Assembly (NCBI GenBank): GCA_011033025.1 | Contig: WFMF01000176.1 | Span: 1 to 64,000, forward strand | DNA: 64,000 nt | DNA from: Beroe forskalii | Lineage: Eukaryota; Ctenophora; Nuda; Beroida; Beroidae | Reading direction: 5' to 3' | Part shown: piece by piece, positions 22,991-32,565 of the stretch | Numbering within the stretch: the first letter of the stretch is position 1 | Layout: each line of letters begins with the position of its first letter | Position numbers and translations under genes: made by a program | The notes under the pieces: model-generated | What the model was told of the DNA's origin: nothing | Seen by the model: only the letters and a program-made list of their open reading frames with translations | Databases searched by the model: none

Positions 22991-23321
22991 CAGGATCAAT
23001 ATGCTAATTATGCACATAAATATGTGTCATTAGGCCACTTGGTGGTGTATATTCACCGGTTTATATTTTCTCTCTGTTTTATGTTAACCTGTCAGTGTCA
23101 ACCAAACCTTTTAGCGTTATCAACGATGCAACATACTTTGTTATATAGTTTTTCGCATTATTTGTGAGTGTAATGAGGTTACTTGACTCACCGTCCCACT
23201 CATCGACGGGCGATGTCCGTGCCTATTGACTTGCCAGCGATGTTATAGTGACGTCCAAATGTGGAATGTTGCTGCGTGCGCGAGAGTATCATCCTACGAT
23301 CACACCCAGTGTCTTTAAACT

Positions 23322-23522
23322 TTGAAACAGCTGAGTTCTGAGTTCGTTACCTATTTTGAGTCTACCTGGCTTAGGCTAAAAAACAACCCCAGCTACCCAG
23401 TTGAGATGTGGAATCCTTATATTGAGAGCACATTGAATGATGACCGGACAATAAACAACTTCTGCGACTCTGAGGGATCAAACAATGCACTGCAAGTGAA
23501 CACAGCTGCAGGATTGCCCTAA
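23322..23522 (+). mobile_element. MULE-like transposase fragment
   Basis: The frame reads FVTYFESTWL, then YPVEMWNPYI, then DRTINNFCDSEGSNNALQ. The order YFE-x-TW, P-x-E-x-WN-x-Y and RT-x-NN...E-x-x-N is the C-terminal block of Mutator-like (MULE/FLYWCH-associated) transposases. Only about 60 residues are present, ending in a stop, with no upstream catalytic DDE region or terminal repeats recognised. It is a relic. Confidence 0.55.
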
Positions 23523-24147
23523 CCAGGACCCTGGTTAGGGGAACTGCAGGATGCTCCCGTCCAGCGAAGACTCGTTTGGTGGACATACTGACAAAGAAGC
23601 AGAGCTGAAAATACTTCGGTCCTCAACTGGAATACAAGCCACACGGGAACCCAGGAACTTTAATAGTTTAATGAGAGGATAATAAAAACTGTAAAAGAAA
23701 AAAACTGTCCGAGATTCCCCTGTTTTGAAACGAGATAATTGCGACGAAGATATAGCAGAATTTAGTCAGTTTCGGACTTAAAGTTCCATTTTCGATCCCA
23801 AACTGAATTCATTTTACAATACCTTCGTCATTTTAGGATTCAAATGCTTCAAATTATCACATACGCCTTCTTATGCCATAATATGCACTGCATTCATGCA
23901 AATTTTGCTATCGACTGGACATTCACAAATGGATTTATGAGTGAAATTGTCAAAAGTTGTGCGTAGCGCTTTCGGTTCGAAACTGATTTAGATTGTGCAC
24001 AGTTATGCGGGTCCACATGGAACGCTGATTTTTGCTCCAGAAGGACCTACACGTCCCCATAGGGGGTTTAAAATGTCCACAATGGCGGATCTTCACTAAT
24101 CCTAATGATGATATGTTTTATGAACTGATAGTTCATAGAACTATCGG
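23523..24147. other. No gene recognised
   Basis: AT-rich DNA between the transposase relic and the fold-back element; nothing identifiable. Confidence 0.4.
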
Positions 24148-24696
24148 TCATACGAGCGAATTACTGCGGGAGACTCTCGGGAGTCCTCCAGGAGCCCTCC
24201 GAGAGTCTTCCGGGAGTACTACTACTCCGAGAGAGTTCCCAGGAGTACCCCGAGAGTTCCCCGGGAGTCCTACGGGAGTACCTCGAGAGTCCCCCGGGAG
24301 TCCTACGGGAGTACCCTGAGAGTCCCCCGGGAGTCTTACGCTATTACCCCGAGAGTGTTTCGGGAGTCCTACGGGAGTACCACGGGAATACTCCGGGAGT
24401 ACCCCGGGAGCCCCCCTGGAGTCCTATGGGACTCCTACGGAAGTACCCCAGGAGTGCTAAGGGGGTACCCCGGAGTCCTACTCCTACGGGAGTACCCCGG
24501 GAGTCCTACGGGAGTACCCTGGGAGTCCTACGGGAGTACCCCGGGAGTACCCCGGGAGTACCCCGGGAGTACCACGGGAGTCCCCCAGGAGTCCTACGGA
24601 GTAGTACTCCCGTAGGACTCCGGTGTACTCACGTAGGACTCCTGGAGGACTCTCGGAGTACTCCCGGGATTCTCCCGCAGTAATTCGCTCGTATGA
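24148..24696. mobile_element. Fold-back element with a GGGAGTACC minisatellite core
   Basis: Perfect 26-bp inverted ends: TCATACGAGCGAATTACTGC... at 24148-24173 and its complement at 24671-24696. The interior is a degenerate array of about 20-bp units built from GGGAGTCCTACGGGAGTACC, reading one way on the left and reversing near 24600 (CTCCCGTAGGACTCC). No coding capacity is real; the long Pro/Arg/Ser frames are repeat translation. Confidence 0.85.
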
Positions 24697-24820
24697 ACGC
24701 CGTGAACGGTTAAGAATGATGTCATTATCATTATGTAATAGTGCACACGAAGTCTCCCTTGTAAATAAAGTCGACAAGTCTATTCAGTTTGTTTTCTTTC
24801 GCCTATCAAATTCATCCGCC

Positions 24821-25878
24821 TGGGTGTCTTTCATGAAACTTTTACTTAACTTTTGTGTTCAAAAGTTAAGTGCGCACTTAGCTTAAGTGCGAGAAATTTT
24901 GTCTTTCATGAAACAAGAACCTACGGGGTGACTCGTACTTAAGCACAGAGTTGTCTTTCATGAACGCCCTCAACCACCCGCACTTAACTTACACGTGATC
25001 AAGGTAACGCAGGTCATGTGACCGAAACACTAGCTAATCAGAGAAGCGGAGTGTTGGAAATAGGATGTACATCTCAACGGGAAAACATGATGCGTAATTC
25101 TATTACCTTTTCATCGAGATATTATTGTTTACTTGCCGAAGTTGTTCCTTACCCAAACATACTGTAGGGATCAGAACCTTCAATGCAGTGTGGATGATGA
25201 TGTGAAGGAGATGAAGAAGAAAGAAAATGAAGTTCCCATCACACGCTTACGCAAAGATCAGGAAAATACGCGTGACAAAGAAGCCCTGAGGCCTGAAACT
25301 GGGACAGCTGGCCAGAAATAGCGTTATTGACTCATTCATGACTTGAAGCATTTACCATATGATACCATGCGGATGAAATAGACGTTAATTAGTTAATTAC
25401 TGAATGGATATTGAATTTGTCATGTAGCCTTCCATCTTCATTGATAATAATGATATTGTCATATTAAAATGGCATTTTAATACTCGTCACAATTGGCAGT
25501 TATATGGTGGGTCTTATCCAAAGATTCCCTAAGTGCAAGTTAAGTACGGTTTAAGAGCGGTATAGACCGCTCTTAACTTTTCACTTAAATCTCCACAAGT
25601 TAAGTACGGCTTAAGTATTTTTCTGGAGTTAAGTGCAGTGTCCATTACATCACGCGAGCATAACGCACCATATATGGAGTGTCACGCAGAGTTGAGTGCA
25701 GGTTAAGTGCAAGAGGAGAAGTTGCACTTAAATATTTCATGTCGCACTTAAACACAAAAAGTTAAGTAAAAAGTTGCACTTAACTTCAGTTTCATGAAAG
25801 ACAATTGGAGAGTCGTACTTAAATTTCTACTTAAGTTTTTGTTAAGTGCAAGTATATGCGTTCATGAAAGACACCCTG
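24821..25878. mobile_element. Non-autonomous DNA transposon with TTAAGTGC repeats
   Basis: The terminal inverted repeat GGGTGTCTTTCATGAA (24822-24837) is mirrored at 25861-25876. Inside both ends are many inverted and direct copies of TTAAGTGC and TTTCATGAAAGAC. A 62-codon frame (25133-25321) lies in the unique middle part but shows no recognised domain. TSD and superfamily are not determined. Confidence 0.7.
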
Positions 25879-25959
25879 ATAATTTTTATATGTCGACGAT
25901 TGCTAGATATTTAAACATTTGATGATAGCTCGATAGGACATAACCGAATAGCTGTATGT

Positions 25960-26100
25960 GAATTTTGCTTTTCGGGATTCCGTGTTGCAAACCCCCGGAA
26001 GGCGGAATCCCGAAAATCTGACTTCCGAATATGACCAGATATTTTCGGGATTCCGGTTATCGGAATTCCGGGATTCCGGGTGGTAATCAAATTTTGAAAT
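25960..26100. repeat. GGGATTCCG palindromic short repeats
   Basis: Several copies of TTCGGGATTCCG and GGAATCCCGAAA in both orientations. The apparent minus-strand frames over this stretch are repeat translation. Confidence 0.7.
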
Positions 26101-27394
26101 TCTTCGGCAAGATCCCAAGCCCCCAAATTTTTTCACTCTCCGTTCTGTAATTCCAATCCTCCCAGAATCCTTGAAGTTGAAGTTGAAATTGGGGCAACCC
26201 CCACCTACCTCTTCTGGCCCAAAATTTTCTACCCCTTTTTCTTAGGGGGGGGGGGGGAGTTCTTCTGCACTTTTCTAAATCTCAGCAATAAATATCTGTT
26301 CTGCTGTGAGCTTTACTAATAACTGATAAGTCCCCTAACTGATAAGCCCTCTAATGACTTAGATTATAGCAACTTCCATCTCCTGGGTTATATGGGAGTC
26401 CAGAACCTAATCATTACCAACATCTGAAACTGGAATACCTTATCGGTCATAAGCTTCGAGTAATTGAGCTGATTCAACTGCAGCAGTACTTCATTATTTC
26501 AAATTTCAAACTCAACAGAGTCAGAATCAAATTATACCGAATTCCAATTTTTCGCTCAATGGAAAATTATTCCACCTGCACCACTAATATTTAATATTTC
26601 ATTATTCCGGAAACTTGTGGAGATTGAACAGCGGAACCATTAAGTCGTTACATAAAAAATCGAACTTTTATAATAGTTAGTTCTTTCATATAGTAAATCT
26701 CAATCCAGCACTTATACTTCCCAGTGACAGACTCTCAGAGTCAAAAGTAAGACACTTTTGATATTTGATGTCAGTTCAGATTTTCATAAACTTAGGTATT
26801 TATCAGTATTTTCAGACCAGACCATTAAAAATTAATCCGGTTATATGCAGCTGCATGATAATCAGATTGAATAAATCAAGTGGAACAGGTGCAACAAATC
26901 AAATTATCATTGAAAATCCAATGTTTTTATTTTTTATCCAAATTTTGGGGTTTACGTCAGCCTATAGCTTATCAGGAACAGTGATCAGTATTAAAGCGAC
27001 CCCTCCACAGAAAAGCCATGAATTTATTTTATTCTTCTTGAACTTAGAATGCTTTTAAATTCAGTTGGCCGGCGGCCGTATAGCATAGTAGCATAAATTA
27101 GCATAATTGCATTATCTGCAAGTCCTTAGTCCATATCAACCGCAATTTCAGTTACGATTCGAATTTAAAATCTTTGCTTCTATGTTTTCACTTATATACT
27201 TATATAAGGCTCTATGATTATTACGAAGACCATGATTGCCAAGTTGACCCCTTTGCAGTTTGCACGTTGACCCTTGGCTGACCCACTCCAATATGGACAT
27301 TCCTCTCGCTCTCAACATAAATATTTGTTATTTGTACAGTAAATAAATGGGATTTTGCCAACCAACTTACTCTCAGTAACTGTTATAGTTTAAA
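26101..27394. other. Intergenic upstream of the peroxidase-GRE gene
   Basis: AT-rich, no exon recognised. A run of 14 G lies near 26245. The region just before the next gene should contain its promoter; I see no clear TATA box. The start codon context is TTTAAAATGA, with A at -3. Confidence 0.4.
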
Positions 27395-30300
27395 ATGAAG
27401 CGCAGTGGAGGGAGGAAGCGTAACGTACAAGAAGATGTCTTCAACAAGGTAAGAGGTTATTTAATGTTTGTTCATGACACAGGTGTCGCTTTATGTGGAG
27501 AAATGAAGATCATTCTGAAATTTCTGACTCACGTGGATAATTTCCATTACCTTGTATTTTTCATTATTTCATCTCCCTTCCGTAAAAACAAATCTTTCCA
27601 AATCCATTATTTTCAGAGCAAAGAACGGCTGCAGAAGAAAGAGAAAACAATGCCGGGAACATGCCCGATGGGTGGATCAAGCACATCAGCAGGCAATTCA
27701 AAGCCAGAGTTTACCATGCAGGAAGGTTTGTTGTATCCTAAACCCAAGTTAGGGTGGGTATTCCTGCTGAGAGACCGGGAAGACGGGACAGCTAACCTGA
27801 TACAGAGAACAGCAGCCTGCTCAGCGATAAGGAGATTAGTAAGGGACACTTGGAAAGGAATTGACTCCAGTAAGATTAACGTGGTGGCAGCTTTCCAGCC
27901 CAAAGCATGGGAATACCTGATGAAAGACTGTCAAGACTGGTCCGACACGGCGGGAACGTTGGAGAAGAGGAAAGAAGGCCGCAATTTGGTGGCGGGGAGT
28001 GACAAGTTCCTGAACACAGACGATACTGCTTGTGTGGTCATCCGTTCTGAAGCCATCCACTGGACTGGGGTCAGTGAGAGAATACACTGCTTGATGAATG
28101 AACTCAGCGATATCGCAAAAACCAACGACCTACAGCTCTGTGTGACTGAGTGTGCCGAAAAAGACGTTTTCAGTGGGGTATTCATTGACGGGTTGGCCAA
28201 CAAATCAGACGCTAACTCAGTGCAGAAAACGGTGTCCTGTGCACCGGGAGTAAACGGCTGGCCAGGTGCCAGCTACATGCTGCTGCAGAAGTTCAAATTC
28301 GATTGGGGAATCCTGGGGGACATGAGTGTGGCTGAGATATGTAAGATGGTGGGGAGACAGAATAACAACGTCATCATCGCAGAGGACAACCCTAGGGCTC
28401 ACAACAGATGCGTCCACATGGCTGATCCTAACCCCCACTCTCTGTCGAATCTCCGGCTGCACCGGCTCACCATGCCCTACAGTGTGACACCCCCACTCAA
28501 TGTCAAGAGTAAAACCGGGGGCAAGAACAAGGAAACGGGCGTGGTCTACATGGCCATGACAAAGTCCACCAACTACATAATGAAGCTCTTGGAGAACATG
28601 GTCGGAGATCAGCCTGGGATTACTAAAGATAGTCTCATAGCAAAAACCACCTGTTTAAACGGCGCGTTCTTCTATGTTCCTGCCCGTCAGGAATTCTATG
28701 ATGAGCATATTGAGCAACCGTTCAAAGGCGAAGATCTCCTGCTGGCTTATTTCCGAGTGAAGCCGGTCTGCAACCAGTACCTGTTCTACAACCACAAGGA
28801 ATACATGAACAGGATGAACAACTTCAACTACTCCGACCCCGACTACATGGCTCCGACAACGAGAGTGCTGCGGTTGATCCGGTCAATGTTTGAGAATTGG
28901 GAAGACACCTGGTTCCATCCGAGGAGTGCAGAACCCCTACCCCATTTGGAGCAACTTGCACCACCAACAATTATGGCCGAATCCCTTCGAGTGAGGCAAG
29001 CAGAAGCCATCTATCTTACTCTTTCCGAGGTTTACACAATGCCAGTGTCGGATAAAACCACTAAGTTCGAACTTTGGGAATCATACGGTGTCATTCAAGA
29101 CCTGTTTCGGATTAACCCCTCTGACATACTTGCAGGGAAAATGCCGGTGTATGGGCTGGGGGTTGGGCAACTGGCAATGTCTTACCTGAAAAGTGATCCC
29201 TCAGGCAAGGAGCTATCTGTGGAAGAAATTTTTGCTTACTCGAAGAAACTGAGCGCTGCCTCAGGGTACGGACATGTTGTTCCTGATTACCATAAGATAG
29301 TAGCAATGGGTCTACCAGCGTTCTTAGACTATCTTGATAGTTACATTGGCGGAGTGATTGACAATGAGTTCTACAAATGCTGTAAGAGGGTCTACGAAGG
29401 CATCCAGCAGTATCTGATAAACTACTCAAACCTCGCCCTGTTCCTCGCTAATTCAGGGTATGCGGCGTGTGCTGATGATGTCGACTTCGAGCTGCTTCAC
29501 AGCCATGATAAAGCTAATCTCCTGGCGATGGCTGACAGGTTAAAGTGGCTAGCTACGGGTCAATCTGATCAAACATATACTGTAACGGCTGGCAAACCGA
29601 GGAATTTACTGGAAGCCGTCCAACTGCTGTTCACGATACACGCCTGCTTGCACATGAACTGTGAGCCGGTCTCTGTTGGGAGACTTGATGTTATTCTAGA
29701 GGATTACATTGATCTGGAGGATACAGGTTATCCCTCAAACCAAGATATTATTGATGCATTCTGGATAAAGCTCGGAGAGAAAGTACAGCTAAGTAGGAGC
29801 ACGCGGCTGGATCTGTATGCAGTTGGTGACATTGCCGTTCCTTACGCAAGCGATGGCCGTTTCCCAAGGGGTGATTCATGTAACCAATGGGTCCAGCAGG
29901 TCTCAGTTGGAGGCTATGACTCTCAGGGGAAGGAACCCTCCGCCAAGAGACTTGAGATTGCCAAGCTGTGTCTCCATGCGGCCCGGAGACTCCCACTGAA
30001 CGCACCATGTCTCTCTCTACGAGTTCACAAGGGAATAGCGGAGACGCTGCTCTGGCATGCCAGCAAAGCCATACTGAGTGGAGGGGCTCATCCCGTCATC
30101 CTACACGATGACAGGATAGTGCCAGCACTGGTGGCACGCGGCTTCAAGGAGGAGGATGCTCTCAACTTCTGCTCTGATGGGTGCTATGAGCCGCTCGTTC
30201 CAGGAAAGTCTGAATTCTCATTTTGCTATGTCTCACTTCTTCAAGTTCTTGAAATGACCATCAATAAAGGTGCAACCATGATGGAAGCTGGTCCTGCAGG

Positions 30301-31475
30301 AATGCGTGGATTTGCCGTATCTCTTAAATCTAGGCGAATCCTTGGACGACTTGCAAGATGTCATGAATCAGTTTGGCAAACATCTACGCCTCCAGATGCA
30401 TGATATACTGTCCAGTTTGTTGTCGAGATACGGCAACATAGCATCGGTTTATGCATCACCAATTCTTTCGCCTTTAATTGAGGGATGCATGGAGAGAGGC
30501 AAAGATATTTACGATGGAGGGGCGGTCATCAAGATGATTGCTTGTATGACAGTTGGCTTTGCGAACACTGTCGACTCCTTGTACGCTATTCAAGAGCTGT
30601 GCTACGGTCACAAATCAATGACCACACTCGAGTTCCTGGTGAGTGCGTTGAAAAGTGACTGGGGATATGGGCTCCAGGAACCAATACAAGACCCTGTTGA
30701 TGGGGGGAAGGCCCAGTATGTGAACAGTCAAGAAATGAAAACACTGAGGGATTACGCCCTGAAGATCCCTAAGATGGGGATGAAAGACGCAGAGTGTAAG
30801 TGGGTCGATGAAGTTCTACCACATCAGCGTGAGGGACTTCTTTCTATCAAGGAAATCGCAACATGGTTAGCTAAAACCTGCGTGGACGCCTTCAATGATG
30901 TCATAGAGAATGATAAGTTCCCGTTATGCCAACAGATAAAGGACTTGCAAGCCCAACACAACGGAGAGTTCCGCTTTGTGCTAGGTTCTGGAACATTTGA
31001 GGGATATGTGGGGTGGGGTCAAGGTGCTGCCGCATCAGCAGATGGGCGAAGGAAGGGCCAGCCTTTGGGGTCTGATATGAGTCCTTCTCCAATACCCCAG
31101 GATCTACCAGATACTCCGGCCAGAAGAGGGAACATCTACGATATCATGGAGTATTGGGATATCCCTGAGCTGAAAACAGGGTTTCCTAATGGCTGTGAAA
31201 TTGACTTGAATATCGGAGAGGATACAGATGAAGCAGCTTTGACTGAATTCCTAAAGAACTACGCGGAGTCCCAGGAGAATCTTGGAGGAAACATCGTGAC
31301 ACTAAGCTGCGGAGACCAGGAGACATACCGAGCAGCCATGCAGAACCCTGAGAAACATGACCTCGTCAGGGTGAGGACGGGAGGGTGGACGGAGTTCTTC
31401 ATTTCCTTCTACTCAGCACACCAACTCCAGCACATGAGGAGGATGTGGGCGGACATAGAGCCAAGGAAAGAGTAA
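27395..31475 (+). CDS. DyP-type peroxidase / glycyl radical enzyme fusion
   Basis: Two exons (27395-27448 and 27617-31475; donor AAG/GTAAGA, acceptor TTTTCAG) give about 1303 residues (spliced numbering) if one base near 30305 is skipped. Residues ~60-380 are a DyP-type (DypB-like) heme peroxidase: FIDG (Asp209), GASYMLLQKFKFD, SVAEICKMVGR, likely proximal heme ligand AHNR (His280), likely distal Arg301 before MPYSV, and the final strand GAFFYVPA. Residues ~430 to the end are a glycyl radical enzyme: GHVVPDYHKIVAMGL, catalytic loop DGCYEP (Cys874, codon 30182-30184; Glu876), SADGRRKGQPLGSDMSPSP, and C-terminal radical loop VRVRTGGWTEFF (radical Gly codon 31383-31385). Cys-x-Glu, not Cys-Cys, places it with the dehydratase/lyase/decarboxylase group rather than pyruvate formate-lyase; the substrate cannot be told. 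Such enzymes need a radical-SAM activase, and none is seen here. A near intron-less body suggests bacterial ancestry with an acquired 5' exon. No clear targeting peptide. Confidence 0.88.
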
Positions 31476-31703
31476 CTTGGAAAAATCCGATCAAGCTGAT
31501 TTTAAAACAAACTCTTAGTGGAAGCATAACCGTGGAGTCCCGACCCTCGGGTTTCACTCTTTTATCGTTGTGTGACGTGGAAGTGCTTATACCAGCTACT
31601 TGCGGTGCGTGGTGGTGCTCAAATATACTTTACTTTTTATGAACAGAATTTAGAATTTAGAATTTCAGTCTAATTACATAAAAATACTGTAATGTCAGAC
31701 CGT

Positions 31704-31734
31704 TAGGTCATCAAAATGATGACCTAAAAATAAA
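31704..31734 (+). terminator. Hairpin plus AATAAA polyadenylation signal
   Basis: A perfect 9-bp stem (TAGGTCATC / GATGACCTA, 5-base loop) at 31704-31726 is followed at 31729 by AATAAA, about 230 bases after the fusion gene stop. It is the most likely poly(A) signal of that gene. The hairpin may be incidental. Confidence 0.45.
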
Positions 31735-32168
31735 TTAATTAAGATTAAAAAGCAGACCCTGAAAAATATGTACCAGGCAAAATAGCCAAAAAATCCCCTG
31801 GAAAACAAATGGAAAACGTCCAAACAGTACTATAAAGGCACAAATAAATTTGCACGCCATCAAGCACCACAGAACAACAGTCGACGAAATCCTGCGCAGC
31901 ACATAATTAAAAAGTCGGAGCACCACCATTGTACTACAAAATTTACAGTTTTTAAATCTAATGTGTGTCAACTGTCAATAATTCAGCCTGTGTTTTTGAT
32001 GTCGTTTATTTCATTGATTCAGAACACGTGTGATAACTTGTTTACGAGTATACACGTATACAGAATTAAGGCAGCCGGATTCGGAAGTGGAAATTGCTAT
32101 ATGCTTAGGCCACCGTTACATCTTTAAAGGATAACAATCTTTAAAGTCACATCAATTCTGTAGTTTTG
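31735..32168. other. No gene recognised
   Basis: AT-rich DNA between the fusion gene and the minus-strand exon candidate. Confidence 0.4.
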
Positions 32169-32231
32169 TACCTGAACCACTTAGAAAGGCACATCACTAT
32201 AACGTACCTGAACCACTCGGAAAGGCACATA
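32169..32231 (-). repeat. Duplicated donor of a candidate exon
   Basis: The string ACCTGAACCACT..GAAAGGCACAT occurs at 32169-32193 and again at 32207-32231, differing by TA versus CG. On the minus strand it is the exon end GTGGTTCAG plus its GTAC donor. Confidence 0.8.
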
Positions 32232-32319
32232 ATCTTCCTCTGACCTGTCAGCACTGACTGGAGAGCTCCTGATAGTTGGTGTCAGGGGAAGCCTAGCCCT
32301 CTTGAGGGATATCTCCGTT
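32208..32319 (-). CDS. Candidate internal exon, unknown gene
   Basis: Minus-strand frame SLKRARLPLTPTIRSSPV then DRSEEDYVPFRVVQ, ending at a GTACG donor (32207-32203) and preceded by AATGAG as a possible acceptor. The Ser/Pro/Arg-rich then acidic-tyrosine pattern resembles a phosphorylatable linker. No family is recognised. The fusion gene would lie in an intron of this gene if it connects to the PH-like exon at 21006-21173. Confidence 0.35.
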
Positions 32320-32565
32320 CTCATTGGGAATATCATGAGGGATGTCATGTGGAGAAGAGTGGGATCGTTCTTCTAATCAACAACCTAATAAGATGTTTGG
32401 GAGTTAATATTCAATAACTATATAGCTATAGTTTAAGTTTCAAGCTGGAGGCATGCACACGACACACCTATTCTGTTCTAAACACAAGGAAATACCTTGA
32501 AAATGAAGTGAACTTAACGTTGTATTGTAACTTTGTAAATGCTAACCTGCACTAAAATGAAAGCT

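Noticed and set aside
27395-31475. Bacterial contamination as the source of the DyP-GRE gene
   Set aside because: A consensus spliceosomal intron, lack of operon neighbours, and flanking repeats of the same style as the rest argue that it is resident in the host genome.
27395-31475. Calling the C-terminal half pyruvate formate-lyase
   Set aside because: The catalytic loop has Cys-x-Glu (GCYEP) rather than the Cys-Cys pair of PFL.
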